The notes beneath the pieces were generated by a model. It searched no databases, was not told the origin of the DNA, and saw only the letters and a list, made by a program, of their open reading frames with translations. A DNA stretch of 64,000 bases. It comes from Typhlomys cinereus. Taxonomy: Eukaryota; Chordata; Mammalia; Rodentia; Platacanthomyidae. The stretch spans positions 1,563,339 to 1,627,338 of the forward strand of contig JALPQD010000396.1 of the NCBI GenBank assembly GCA_023101885.1. The letters are read 5' to 3'. Position 1 is the first letter of the stretch. Each line of letters starts with the position of its first letter. Shown here piece after piece: positions 21,326-34,854 of the stretch. The translations under genes were made by a program, and so were the position numbers.

Positions 21326-24224
21326 TAGCAAACAACTGTTATAATTTTCCTCCTAACATCTTCCTATTGAGTCTGATTTGCTACCTATTTACTGAGTCCT
21401 AAGACTGAATTTGTACACCAGTTAGAATTAGTTCTAAAATAAAAGTGAATAGGGATCAGAGAAAGTTTCAGCACCTGCTCTTTGTCATGCCCCTTTGAAT
21501 TCTCAGTAAGCTTTTTAGCTTGATGGATTGGATTACTCTGTTTCCTGAGGGTTGAGATTACTTTGCTAAATAACTCCTGTGCATAAGGGATTTGTATAAC
21601 ATTATCATTGTTGACAGGAAGTAGTGGAGCTGAGTCAGCAGATGGATATGTTCTCTAAACTAGTGTTAAATCATGCCTTGTGGAAATATGCAAAAAGCTG
21701 GAGAGCTGGACACGCCCACAACACACTACACTGCAAAGCCAGGACTCTTTCTGACTATTAAATGTTCCTACGAATATGTTTGAGATCCCAAAAGAGGAGA
21801 GGATGTTTTTCTCTCACTCTTCTGGGAAATCTTAGCTTGATTTTAACTCTTTGACAGAACATATTCTCCCTTTCTGTTTCATGTGGATACATTTTGGGCT
21901 TGCTGTCATATAGTTGTGTTTATAAAAAGTCCATAGCTTATAACCTCTTACCTTTAGGAAGACAGAACTTCATAATGTACCATAGAGTTGGTTAGTAAGG
22001 AAAGTTACTCACTGAAAGCTACTATGGAAACATTAGATACTATGTATGCCAGACTAGGTCACTCTAAGGGGCAAGGGCATTGAGGGGATAAGGACTTTAT
22101 TTCTAAGAGCAACATAAGCTTAAATTCTTTGCTTAGTTAACATGGAATTTAAAAGTTGAAATAGAAAGTTTATTCATCTATTTCTTGTCTTCTCTTTATT
22201 TCCTCCCTTCCTTTTCTTCTTCTTTAAAAAAAAAAAAAAAGACAGGGTCTGGCTAATTAGCATAGTCTGGCCTCAAGTTTAGGATCCTCCTGTCTCAACC
22301 TCCTGAATTACACGTATATACTTTTCTGTACAGCTGAAAATTCAATTTTTTCAGAGGGGAAAAATGTATGCTTTTGTGAAGACCATAAAGAAAATTACAT
22401 GGAAAAGAAAAAGTTATTCAAAATCATATATTTGTGGAAAATACTATTGCAATTTTTGTCTACCTATATTTCTTTCATACTTAATCTTGTAGATAGCTAT
22501 AAAATCTGTGTGCTCAAAGAACTTCACAAAACATATTCATAAAACCCTAACATTAATCCACAAAACACAGAATCAGCCAGAAATATAGCACTTTCATAAT
22601 TGCTGCTTTGGTTCAGATTCTTTTATCTGTAAGACTAAGAAATTGACTCCATTCCAGGGAAATAGAAGAGTGTGTTGAGAGAGCTGTTTTCAGAGTCAAA
22701 GGAAAAGCTGGATACATTGCCCCTGTAGAGAAGAGCTATCCAGGGACATCATCAAGGCTGGTTGCTCATGAACTTTCTCTGTAGGACACACACAAAGATG
22801 ACTCAGCTCAGAGAATCTTCCATTTTTGCATAGCTGATTCATTTTCAAATGTCTGGGGAGGGAATATCCTATTGTCCCAGACAGACTTAGCCTCTCTGCC
22901 CTTGGATTAAATGCCAAGGATATGGACAGAGCATAAAAGAGAAAGCAATATCAACAAGGCCTCTCAGAACAAGATGTTGTGCTCAGCAACAACTTCAACC
23001 TGGATTTATGATCATTAATGAGCTCATACATAACAAGGCTCCAGATTATGCTGCTATAAACAGAACTTTAACTTCTCATATTTCTTTTTAAAACTATTAC
23101 ATTCAACATTTTATTAAGTACATATGGTTGCCAGGAAGAAGAGAATATTCCAGGTGTAAGAAGATAAGATCTTGCTTAACTAAGACAAGTAGAAAGGTAA
23201 ACTGATTAGCATTAGAACAGATATAATAAAGACTTGTGCGTAGTTAGGAGGTTAATAGAAGCTTTGATGATAAGCATTTATCTGAATATGCTTGAAAGTT
23301 TTGTCAGAGCCACTTTTCCAGAAGGAAGGATACTGGGGTTGATTTTCAAATAATATATGAGAATTTGTTATGAGACAAGAAGAAAAGTGTGAATTACAGA
23401 AAAAGTGTGTTACAAAGCATGTGCCTGCAAAGAGGGAGCAAAGCTGACTTGGGAGCTGCAAAGAGTTCAGAAGACTTTTGGGATTTTGGAATCTGAAGAA
23501 GATACTGAGACTGAGTCTGGAGAAAGTGACATTAGATGAAGTTTCTGTTATGCAGCACTTAAAGAATGGGCTCAAACTCTTGAAAGAAATGTTTCAAGAT
23601 TTAAGGCTTCAGGAAATAACAGGATCAAAGTTAGTTCTGGAAAGACCATTTGGCAGCAATGTAGAGACAAGTTTGAATAAATGAAATTGACTCTAATGCT
23701 GCTGCAGTAGAGCAGAAAAGAGATCTCAAGGGAAGCACAGTTTTCTTATATTGGGGAATGGGGAATCATAAACAGAAGAATGACCACTCTCTCCAGAGTG
23801 GTCAGAGAACTTATTCCTTGTACGATAGCTTCACAGTACCAAGGAATACTGTAGAAACTACTGGGGGAGAGAAATAATCACAGACCTCATGAACTCATGA
23901 GATCTGCAAGTTGCAATAAAAATCCCTATGGCAACAGGCGTAATAGTGGCATGAGTATCAAACAAAGCTTTCTGATTAAACTCAAGACCCACTTGTTAGA
24001 ATGGAACACATTCCTATTAACTAGAACAAGAACCTAAAAAGGAAAGGAAATAGATCAATAGGGAAAAGCAGTGGATGAACCTATAGGTAGAAAGACAGTA
24101 CACTAAAGTGCTCTATAAATAGCTGGTATTATACCCATAGATTTGAGAAATACTTAACACTTCTACAACAAAGATCTCAACACCCTGACAGGATGCAGTC
24201 TAGGGCAGTAGAAGAGCAGTGAAG
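21326..24224. other. Intergenic with one B1 fragment
   Basis: A minus-strand B1-type piece lies at 22229-22320 (agacagggtctggctaatta, then ctcaacctcctgaattac). The remaining sequence is unrecognised. Confidence 0.5.
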
Positions 24225-24665
24225 TGGACAGCAACAGCCAACCATAATGCAGTGTACTGGGGACCCAGCAAGCCTCACCCAAAATCAGACCAACCCTATC
24301 TCTCCCCATCCTAAGGCTTTGAGAACCTCATGGAAGTGGGGGCAGTGAGATTGTAAGAACCTAAAGATGGGAAGGTTCACCATTGGACAAGACACTGCAT
24401 ACTAGGCAGGACTGTCCTTACCAGACCTGCCTAATGACTGACATACCAACATGCCCCAATGGGGTAGCCCAAAGAGAGGCACAAGAGGCCTGGACCCCCA
24501 CAACAGTAGACAAGCCAGAAGGAAACTTGGAGTCCATAGAAGCAATCAGGCAAGAGGATTGAAGGTAGTGGGATGGGTTGATATAGGGAAAGGAGAGAGT
24601 TGGGAGGGAGGGGGATGGAGGGATGAAGAGATAATTACTCAATATGCTTGCAAAACTAGAAAAAA
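24225..24665 (+). mobile_element. L1 3' UTR, family B
   Basis: The first part (ctctccccatcctaaggctt, then gtgagattgtaagaacct) resembles the family-A L1 3' UTR at 2860-2950. The distal part (agacaagccagaaggaaact, then actcaatatgcttgcaaaac) is different and matches only 36712-36905. It ends in an A-rich tail after ctagaaaaaa. I infer a second L1 subfamily sharing the proximal but not the distal 3' UTR. Confidence 0.65.
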
Positions 24666-25689
24666 ATATTCTCCAGAAATCAAAAACATACGTGGCCACA
24701 TGGGTCAAAAAAGCAGGAAAAGTAGAATCTTGTAGCATTATATAGCAGCTCAAAATATGGGCATTGATGAATACTGCTGGATGAATCCATGGAGGCAATA
24801 ATTAAGGAAAGGATTGAGGAAAAGAGAAAAGAGTAGAAGATCAAGAATAGAAAAATGACCTGTGTGGAGCAGAGTTACAGAATGCAGAGAAAAGGAAGGG
24901 AGTTTCAAAAACTGATTAGGTTTAGCTTTAGGTGGCAGTCCTTTCCCACATATGGGTATAGAGCAAGGCAGCTGAGCTCCATATCAGGCTTCATTATCAT
25001 CCTGTTCTTTTTACAGTCTATTTTGTATCTTACAGCCTAAGACAAATGTCAAACATTCGTCCCAGGGATAAGGAATACATGTAAATAGCACAAATAATTT
25101 TGGAGATGTTGACGCAGCACTTCTACTTGCTATTGATCAGCAGAATTTTACATCATGCCTCAGCTGACTTCTGTGGCAGTTGAATAATGTAGAAGGCTCT
25201 CTGTCACTAAAGAAGAATATAGAACTGGGTACCACCAAGCAACTATGCCAGTTATCTAGCTGGATATTAGTAGAATTGGGGGACATTGTGGCCGAACCCC
25301 TCCCTCATAATCAACAGCCTATAAAAACAAGGACAGCTAGTCAGGACTTTAATTATTGATCAGAAGGATATGACTTGAGTCATATTATTGGACTTGGAAA
25401 GAGACATGATGACAGGAACTTCTTAGAATGTCATTAATAGATGACAAGAACCATAAACTTTATAGGATTATCACATAGCGAGAATTTCTGACAGATAAAA
25501 AGATAGATCATCACTTCCTTGTGTTAGGAGTCAAAGCAAATAGACCTGTCAATCACAAGAAAAAGGCAAAAATCTTCAAAAAAAGTTTTTTTGTTTTAAA
25601 GTCTTCAGAGATTATATAAAGGCTGTCTAAAATGTAGATGGGTAAAATGATCCCAGTGGATCTTTAAGAAGAGGTGGAATTAATACTTT

Positions 25690-25830
25690 TTTTTAAATTC
25701 CAAACTAAAATAGTCCAAGTCTAGATGAATTCACTGTGGAACTCTACCAGACCTTTAAAGAACTTAACATCAATGTTTCTCAAAATACCTCATAAAATAG
25801 AAAATGAAGGAACTCTTCAGTGATGTTAAT
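25690..25830 (+). mobile_element. Old L1 ORF2 fragment (reverse transcriptase region)
   Basis: Conceptual translation around gaattcactgtggaactcta gives [13 protein letters not shown], matching the L1 reverse-transcriptase segment also present at 30884-30920 in the longer copy ([12 protein letters not shown]). Only about 140 bp are recognisable. Confidence 0.55.
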
Positions 25831-27990
25831 TTCTTCAGTACCCACAGTCTCTGCTGTCTGACCTTTTCTAATCTGAAACTTTGAAGTTGCCAATGCAGCT
25901 CTGCTCTACCAAAAACAAAAAAGTAATTATCTTTAAATTCAACCTCTCAAAGTTTCTTATTTCTTTACTCATAAATTGTCCCCAACTACTCATATATCTC
26001 TAAACATTACTATTTTCCAAATGGATCACTAAGCTCCCATCAATGACTTTTATAGACCACATTTTCAAAAATCCTTGAACATTTCCACATTTTCCCCAAC
26101 AAAACAATCTAAAAGGTACAATAGCCACATAGTTTCAGCAAGATTATGTTTCCAAATGACTGCAGGATGCAAACAACTTAAGAGATTTATCCCTGTCTAT
26201 GACGTTTGGTTACAGTTCTCAGCATGGCAGGAGAGTTCATAACAACATCATGAGCTGAAGGAACTGGCATACCAAATCCACAGAAGTAGCTGAGAGGGGA
26301 ACATACCTTCTGGCTTGTCAGAATTTCTGCATGCTAAAATATGCCAAACTGAATTAACTCTCCCCATTTTATCTGTCTGCTAATGAAATGCTCTCATTAT
26401 TTGGCAGGATAAAGATCATTTACCCCCACCCCCATGAATGTGTCACCCATCTCGCCATTTCCTAAATATTCATGAAAATTTCTTTAATAAAAATGGACAG
26501 CACATTGAATAAAAGTCAAAACTGTGGATACCATTATCTCACACCAGACCAGCATGGGCAAAATAAGAAGACACTGAGAAAAAAAATTTAAAAAACAATT
26601 CTTGATACAATGTAAATGAGCTTCAAAATCCCCTAGGACTCCATGAAGGCTATTTTCAATGATACTGACTCATTAGTGGCTTTTTGCCTAGACCACAAAT
26701 ACATGGCTGTAATCTTTCAATGGCTTTCTAGAAAAGTGGCCCAAGGAAATACGGTGTTAATTCTTTCAAAGTTGTGGCTCTAAGATTCAGCTGAAAATAC
26801 TTAAGCATAAATCATTAACTTCATTCTAGAGAGCCTTTCACAAATAAAGCAATTATTTTCAGTTATTTCCTTTAAACTAACCTGAAGTAACTTGGATTCT
26901 GTTAAATAGGCATCAACAACATCATAAAGATTTGTTCTGCTTCTTTGTCAGCTATGACTTCTGCAGCATTTGCAATAGGTCTTTTTAAAAATTCCAAAAC
27001 AAGAAAGGGCTTTGAGTTCAGGTGTGAGGTCAGAGGGTATGTGAGCCAGAATTTTTCAATGAAAAACATTGTGTGTGTTTCCTGTGAGCAAAAGAAAATA
27101 TGTCTTTCAGTGATATGTATTTCCTTTTAAAATACAAAACTGTTGTGATAAGATTGGAACATGCAGATGATGAAATTCTAGTTGGAATTCTGCTTGTGTT
27201 CCTAATGAGCCTGTTCATTCAGAAAGGGAAGTGAACTAGAGACCCACAGGCTTTCAAAAGGAACACCTTGTTCTGGTACATTTCATTTGTTTTAATGAGT
27301 TCTGTTTATGGTAAAATGCTAAATGTCTATTACATAAATTGAAATCCGATGCTACATCAGCATGTAAAATCCTCAGATAAAATTTCAGATAGGGCGAGAC
27401 AAGTTCTGACCTTAATCCAATTCAAAGAGATTTCCTAGGAGGGGCTCCAGGAATTTCCCATGATGCAATAAACTACTTTATCAGTCATGACTCAACACAC
27501 TTGTTCTATGCAGAGTTTATTTGTTTTTATCTTGCCATTTACCATGCCCTCTTAGGTTCTCTGGAGGGATTTTATTAAGTTTTCCACAACATTTATTTTT
27601 ATTCTATTTCCTGTCTTGTGGCAGTTTAGAGTAACATTTGGTTGCTAGACATAGTCAACATCCTTCACTCATCCATCGATTCTTTCACCTATTTATTTAG
27701 TAAAAATTTATTTTATATATGCTATGTTCAGTTGTTTTTTTTTCAATATTATGGAGCATTTGCAATGTGACAAATATTTGATAATAAAAAAGTAACTGCA
27801 TTTCTTTAACTTATATATTCTCTTTAAGGTGAAGTTTGGATGTTATTAAGATAGTTATTAAAGAAAAAGATTTTCATTTAACATATGAACAACACATTTG
27901 ACATTTACCATATATTAGGCACAGACAAGAACAATTTTCTTATTTTTAATCTATTATCCCATTTAATTCACAATAAGAAAAATACAAATA
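25831..27990. other. Intergenic, largely unrecognised
   Basis: A minus-strand URR1-like piece is probable at about 26205-26325 (ggttacagttctcagcatgg). The rest has no recognisable repeat or coding signal. Confidence 0.4.
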
Positions 27991-27994
27991 AAAC

Positions 27995-28135
27995 AGCTAA
28001 GTGGGAGGCAAGGCATGGTGGTTTATGCCTGTAATCCCAGAACTTGAGACACTGAGAAAGCAGGATCTTAAGTTTGGAGTCAGCCAAGGACTCAAAGTGT
28101 GACACACTCAAGCAAACAGAAAAGACACATTACAA
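27995..28135 (+). mobile_element. B1-type SINE
   Basis: ggcaaggcatggtggtttat, followed by gcctgtaatcccagaact and a degenerate right end, is a clear 7SL-derived B1/PB1 left half. Confidence 0.75.
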
Positions 28136-29099
28136 ATAATAAGCATAAAGTACAATTTCTAACCAATAAGACAAGTTTAAAATGATCAACTGTCCCCTTT
28201 CATCACTTAACATTCTTCATTTGAGCATTCATACTAGTTAAAGCCAGTTTAATTTGAAGCAGGAAGGCTGAATACACAGCTCTTACACCACAGCACACTC
28301 AAGTCATCAAAGAGAAAATCAGAGACAACACAGTCAGTTAAATAATAGGACGGTTCCGGTTATCCAGGTTTCCCTGACTCTGACCTCGGGGCTATATGAT
28401 GACAAGCACAGACAGAGGTGACACAGGTTCTTAGACAAGAAGGAACCAGAAATTAAATTCTGACTTCTGTCTTTTAATCAGGGAAGACAATTTTTATAAA
28501 CTTTATCTTGGATTTTTTTCATTGGTCAAAATTAGGTCACATGCCTATGCCAAACAGAGAATTAATCATTAACTAAGATGATTTGTAATTCATTCCATGA
28601 AGTTGTGAATGATTTTGCCTTTCAACTGAACAAAATATTTACTCTGAGCAAAAAAGAAGAAGCCAATGACAGGGTATAATGTGTCAAAGTGTACCTGGTA
28701 TACACATAATAATTTAATAACTTGCCATAAGATATATTGTCTTTCTTAAGACTATAATCCAAACAACCTAAAACTGTGGAAGGGATAAAGCAACAATATA
28801 GTTTGGTAGATTTTTTTGACTCAGATACCACTAACATGGATAAAATTGCTGACACGAGCTTAAAAAGTACAATAAAGTTAAAGCTAGCCAAAGGGAAGAA
28901 ATATTGTGTAACACCAGGAAATACAATCAGAAAATGCTCTGTGATGGTCTGATTTTTGCATCACCATGAGAAAGCCTTAGAGTTAAATATCTCTAATGCA
29001 TCTCCATGCATTTCCTTCAAGCTTTGCTTAGAAGACTGCTGTTCAGATTTTTAAGCTGATATTATTTATAGTGAGTTCTTAAATTTATTCTATTTTTCC
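28136..29099. other. Intergenic, nothing recognised
   Basis: No repeat family or gene was identified. A moderately GC-rich patch at 28350-28400 stands out from the AT-rich surroundings, but I cannot assign it. Confidence 0.4.
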
Positions 29100-29430
29100 A
29101 TTGTATATAATTATACACACACAACTAATGGGTTCATTTTATTAATTAGACATTACATATAGTATGATGCCCAGATCAAATTCTATTTCCCATTAGTCCC
29201 TGAATTTCCAAGCCCTAGTTATCACTTTTCTATATTTAAGTCTAGTTTTTAAAAACTTTTTGTAATGACTTTAGTTTCCTTTTTCTGTGTCTAACCTATT
29301 AAGCTTATCCACTGTCCACCAGTTCTATTCATCTTGCTAAAAATGGCAATATTTCATGACTAAGCAATATCCTATTGGTTACATATTTTTTTCAATTCTT
29401 AAAATTATTGAAACCTTACGATTTCAGTAT
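29100..29430 (-). mobile_element. Ancient L1 remnant
   Basis: ttctattcatcttgctaaaa, then aatatcctattggttacata, matches on the minus strand the ORF2/3' UTR region that in old mammalian L1s reads as a reverse complement of tgaatattccattg-type sequence. Strongly diverged. Confidence 0.35.
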
Positions 29431-29542
29431 GGGTGGATAAAATAGACCACCTATTACGGGTTATGAATTAAAGTGTTTTAGAAAGGCTAGCCAGAGTTAC
29501 TTTTTTCTCCAAGGAAAAAGTTTAAAAATGTATGGATTTAAA

Positions 29543-32500
29543 AATGTCAATGGTATGAACTCACTGATTAAGAGACACAGATTACAAACTTGGATTAAAA
29601 ACCACAATCCAACAATCTCCTGCCTTCAGGAAACTCATCTCACCACAAAAGATAGTGCGTCCTAAGAATGAAAGGCTGGTCCAAAATCTTGCAAGCTAAT
29701 GGAACCAGGAAACAGGCAGGGGTACCAATTATGCTTTACACAGATGGATACTACATTTTAGTCACAGGTACAATTCACCAGGAAGACTTCACAATACTGA
29801 ACATTTATGCACCCAGTACGGGCCCCTCCACATTCATTAAGAAAACCCTACAGCACCTAAAGCAAGACATCAACCCCCAAATGATAATTCTTGGGGACTT
29901 CAACACTGCCCTCTCAACATGAGATACATCAACAGGTCAAAAGCTTAACAGAGACACTTTGGAACTTAATCAAACCCTGAAAGAAATGGACCTTACAGAT
30001 CTTTATCGAACTTTTCACCCACGCACCAAAGAATACACATTTTTCTCAGCAGCACACGGAACTTTCTCCAAAATAGATCACATATTGGGCCACAAAATGA
30101 ATCTACACATATACAAGAAAGTTGAAATTCTAACCTGTGCCCTATCAGACCACCACGGCCTAAAGCTGGACATCCACAACACAACAAACAAGAGAAAGTA
30201 CACTAACTGCTGGAAACTTAACACTATGATGCTGAATGAGAATGGATTCAGAAAGAAATTACAAAGGAAATTCAAGATTTCCTGAAAGTGAACGATAATG
30301 AAAATACAACTTATCAAAATCTCGGAGACACAATGAAAGCTGTCCTAAGAGGTAAGTTCATAGCTCTTAATGCCTACATCAAAAAAATGGAAACATCACA
30401 AATAAATAACTTAACGATGCAGCTTAAGGCTTTAGAGAAACTTGAGCAATCTGATCCCAAAAGTAGTAGAAGAGAGGAGATTAGCAAAATAAGGGGAGAA
30501 ATATCTGAAATCGAGATTAAGAAAACTGTAGAAAAAATCAACCAGTCAAAAAGCTGGTTCTTTGAAAAAATCAACAAGAGTGATACACCCCAGGCTAAAT
30601 TAACCAAAAGCAAGAGAGAGAAAACCAAAATTAACAAAATTAGAAATGAACATGGAGTTATCACTACTGATACCCAAGAAATCCAGAGAATTATAAGTTC
30701 ATATTTCAAAAACTTATACTCTGTGAAGTTTGACAACACAAAAGAGATGGATGAATTCCTAAGTAAAAACAACTTACCTAAATTGAATCAGGAAGTTGTG
30801 AATTATTTAAATAGTCCTATAACATATAAGGAAATTGAAGAAGTAATCTCAAATCTTCCCACCAAAAAATGTCCTGGACCAGATGGATTCAGCACAGAGT
30901 TCTACCAGACATTTAAGGAGTTAATAACACCAATACTCCTTAAACTGTTCCATCAAATAGCAAAGGAAGGAACACTACCAAATTCCTTCTATGAAGCTAA
31001 TATTGTTTTAATCCCAAAACCTAATAAAGATTCACTTAAAAAAGAAAACTATAGGCCGATCTCTCTGATGAACACAGAAGCAAAGATTCTCAACAAAGTT
31101 TTAGCAAATCGGATTCAAAAACATATTAAAAAGATTATTCACGGGGACCAAGTAGGCTTCATCCCCGGCACACAAGGTCGGTTCAACATACGCAAATCAA
31201 TAAATGTAATTCATCATGTAAACCAGTCCAAAGTCCAAGACCACATGATACTCTCCATAGATGAAGAAAAAGCCTTTGACAAGATCCAACAGCCTTTTAT
31301 GATCAAAACGCTAGAGACAGTAGGAATGGAAGGAACCTTTATCAATATAATAAAAGCTGTATACAACAAGCCCACAGCAAGGATTATGCTCAATGGGGAA
31401 AAATTGGAAGCATTCCCACTTCGATCAGGAACTAGACAAGGCTGGCTGTCCACTCTCACCACGTCTATTCAATATTGTACTTGAAGTCTTAGCTGAAGCC
31501 ATAAGACAAGAAAGGGACATAAGAGGGATTCAAATCAGCAAGGAAGAAGTCAAGCTATCCCTATTTGCAGATGACATGATCTTATACCTGAGTGATCCCA
31601 AAAACTCCACCAGGAAGCTCCTGGAACTAATTGAGAAGTTCAGCAGGGTGGCAGGATACAAAATAAATGTGCAAAAATCAGAGGCCTTCCTATATGCCCA
31701 GAATGAAAGAAGTGAAAAAGCCTTGAGAGAAACAATCCCATTTACTACAGCCCCTAAAAAAATGAAATAAACTTTGGTTGGTATAAACCTAACCAAGGAA
31801 GTAAAAGACCTCTACAATGAAAACTTTAAAACCCTAAAGAAAGAAATTGCAGAAGACATCAGAAGGTGGAAAGACCTCCCTTGTTCCTGGATTGGCAGAA
31901 TCAACATCGTAAAAATGACCATCCTACCAAAGGCAATATACAAATTCAATGCTATACCAATTAAAATCCCAAAGCAATTCTTTAAAGAAGTTGACCAAAT
32001 AATCTCAAAATTCATATGGAGGCACAAAAGACCCAGGATAGCAAAGACAATCCCGAGTAACAAAAACACTGCTACAGGTATTACCATACCAAACCTTAGT
32101 CTATACTACAAATCCATAGTTATAAAAACAGCCTGGTATTGGCTTCAAAATAGACACACAGATCAATGGATAATGATTGAAGACCCAGATATAAGCCCAC
32201 AAAATTACAGCCATTTGGTCTTTGACAAAGGGGCCCAAAGAATCCAATGGAAAAAGAACAGCATCTTTAACAAATGGTGCTGGCAAAACTGGATCTCCAC
32301 ATGCAGAAGATTAAAGCTGGACCTGTACTTGTCACCATGTACAAGACTTAATTCCAAATGGATCAAGGACCTTGATACAAGGCCAGAGACTATAAAAACC
32401 ATAGTTGAAAGGATAGGGAACTCCCTGGAGCTGATTAGGCTAGGCCAACATTTCCTAAACAGACATCCAATGGCACAGCACTGCTACCAACTCTCAACAG

Positions 32501-33350
32501 TTGGGACCTTATGAAATTAAAGAGCTTCTGTTCAGATAAAGAGATTGTAACGCGAGCTCAAAGGCAACCCACAGAATGGGAGAAAATCTTCACTAACCAC
32601 ATATCTGATAGAGCTCTACTGTCCAGAGTGCACAAAGAACTTAGAAAACTAAACACCAAGGAAACAAATGGGCCAATTAAAAAATGGGCCCTGGAACTTA
32701 AAAGAAATTTTACCAGGGATGAAATTAAAATGTCTAACAAATATCTTAAAAAATGCTCCACTTCTTTAGCCATCAGGGAAATGCAAATCAAAACTTCTCT
32801 GAGATATCATCTCACCCCGGTCAGCATGGCAAAAATCCGCAATACAAACAACAACAAGTGCTAGAGAGGATGTGGAGAGAGGGGAACTCTGCTACATTGC
32901 TGGTGGGAATGCAGGCTCATACAGCCACTCTGGCAAGCCATCTGGAGATTCTTAAAGAAGTTAAAGATTGAAATGCCATATGACCCTGCTATTCCACTTT
33001 TGGGAATAACCCCCCATGCAGCAGAGGTTCATCTCGATAGCACAAGCACGACAATGTTCATAGCAGCACTGTTTACAATAGCAAAGTCATGGAATCAACC
33101 CAAATGTCCAACAGTTGACGAGTGGATAAGGAAAAGGTGGTACATCTAAACAATGGAGTACTACTCAGCCATCAAAAATGATGAATTACTGGAATTTTCT
33201 GGGAAATGGATGTCATTAGAAACAATTATATTAAGTGAAGTATCCCAAACCCAGAAAGTTAAGCGCCGTATGTACTCCCTAATAAGTGGCTCCTAATACC
33301 AAACTCACCCAGTCTATTATATTAAAACTTATGAATTAAAATGAAATAAT
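29543..33350 (+). mobile_element. LINE-1 copy, 5'-truncated, with disabled ORF2
   Basis: Nearly the whole L1 ORF2 can be followed. The endonuclease domain starts near its N-terminus (NGMNSLIKRH at 29549) and runs through ILGDFNTALS (29887) and SDHHGLKLD (30147). The reverse transcriptase includes [23 protein letters not shown] and the catalytic FADD (31564-31575). The C-terminal region includes YDPAIPLLGI and MEYYSAIKND (33152). ORF1 and the 5' UTR are absent. In-frame stops lie near 29920 and 31768, and reading frame changes near 30240, 31445 and 32510; later stops occur near 32862 and 33147. It cannot encode active protein. The family-A 3' UTR is missing. Confidence 0.95.
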
Positions 33351-33399
33351 TTCCTTTCAAAAATAAAAAAAAGTTTTGGTTTGGAGAAAAAAAAAGGCG

Positions 33400-33594
33400 A
33401 AGGAAGGAAGGAAGGAAGGAAGGAAGGAAGGAAGGAAGGAAGGAAGGAAGGAAGGAAGGAAGGAAGGAAGGAAGGAAGGAAGGAAGGAAGGAAGGAACCA
33501 AGGAAGGAAGGAAGGAAGGAAGGAAGGAAGGAAGGAAGGAAGGAAGGAAGGAAGGAAGGAACCAAGGAAGGAAGGAAGGAAGGAAGGAAGGAAA
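33400..33594 (+). repeat. (GGAA)n tetranucleotide microsatellite
   Basis: About 48 GGAA units in 195 bp, interrupted twice by CC (33498 and 33562). It directly follows the A-rich end of the L1 copy, suggesting expansion from its poly(A) tail. The open frames through it (KEGR repeats on plus, LPSF repeats on minus) are translation of the microsatellite. Confidence 0.98.
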
Positions 33595-34136
33595 AGATAT
33601 GAAAACAAAGGTGAAAGAAACATAACTCATTATTTAGAAATGACTTAGTTACCTTCCTGGAAAATGGAAAAAGATCTCTACTAAGAATTAAAATAACAAA
33701 GACCTAGTTTAGGAATAGTAGCCTTTTAAAGACTTGTCTACCTGGAACATCCAAATGCATCCTTGTTTTCAGTAAGGGTTTGTAGATGTAATTAAGAATC
33801 CTGAGATAGCAAGGAAATTTATACACAGAGATACAATAATGCTGAACAAAGGTGGAGGCATAGACTGACGTGATACAATCACAAACACGGGAACACCACA
33901 AGTTTCCTGCCATAATAAGTTAGGAGAGAGATAGGGAACAGAGTCTCCCCAATAAACCCAAGAACCAACACTTTCATTCTAGTCTTTTGTAAGAGAATAA
34001 CTTTTTTAAATCTCCATATTTATGACAATCAATTATGGTAGTGCTAGAAAAAAATTGATTTGCGGCTTTGAGCATATTTGACAGTGCTCTATCACTAGTA
34101 TGCTCCCCAGACCTCATAGAACTGTTTAAAACTGCT
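33595..34136. other. Intergenic, nothing recognised
   Basis: Short unassigned stretch between the microsatellite and the next SINE. Confidence 0.5.
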
Positions 34137-34440
34137 CTGAAGAGCGAGAGGATAGCTGAACACTTAAAGTACTCAAGAAAAAGGAGTTTGGATCCTATGT
34201 AAGCTTCTAAGTGTGTTTGGTAGCCCACCTTTAATGCCAGTTTCAGAAAGCAGAAACTGGGAAATCTTAGAGTAAGCTAGCTCAGCAGATTGGCCCATCA
34301 GCAAGCTCTAGGTTTGATTAGAAACCCTGTCTCAAAAGAATATAGTGGAAAAGCAACATGCACACACATCCACATACCAAATATTTGCATATACCTAACC
34401 CACACAACACACACACATACACACACACACAAAAAAATCT
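34137..34440 (+). mobile_element. Composite tRNA/B1-type SINE (B4-like)
   Basis: tRNA-like head (gagaggatagctgaacactt, then gagtttggatcctatg), B1-like body (cacctttaatgccagtttca, then gaaaccctgtctcaaaag) and an irregular CA-rich tail. Confidence 0.55.
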
Positions 34441-34854
34441 CATACACATGAATATAAAAACAGAAAAAAACTGCTCTGGAAAGAAAGGTGGCATGAGATT
34501 CTCAGCTATATCTCCTTTGATAATTTCATGGTATAGACAAGGAGTAACATTTCTGAGGAGCTGAATCCACATTATGGATGTGATTACTGCCCAGCTTGAA
34601 AATATAATAACACATAATTGCTTAATCTCCACACTATCCTTGGGACACATGAGAGTCATTAACCTGTCTTAGTAGTTAAGCCCTTGTCTGAACCATTAAA
34701 CGAATGCCTAATCATATGTTTCAAAATAGACCCTCTTCATGTAAACATGACAGATAGATGAATCAGTGAGCCAGGAATGGTACAATAAGAAATAGAAAGA
34801 AGATTTACTCTAAAAATATTCTGTTTTTATTTTCCAAAATATATAATATATAAC

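Noticed and set aside
33400..33594. Regular repeats that might be mistaken for a CRISPR array
   Set aside because: Four-base units without unique spacers, in a mammalian genome. It is a microsatellite.
33322..33648. Open frames with KEGR or LPSF repeats, resembling repetitive proteins
   Set aside because: They are translations of the GGAA microsatellite in different frames, without start context or conservation.
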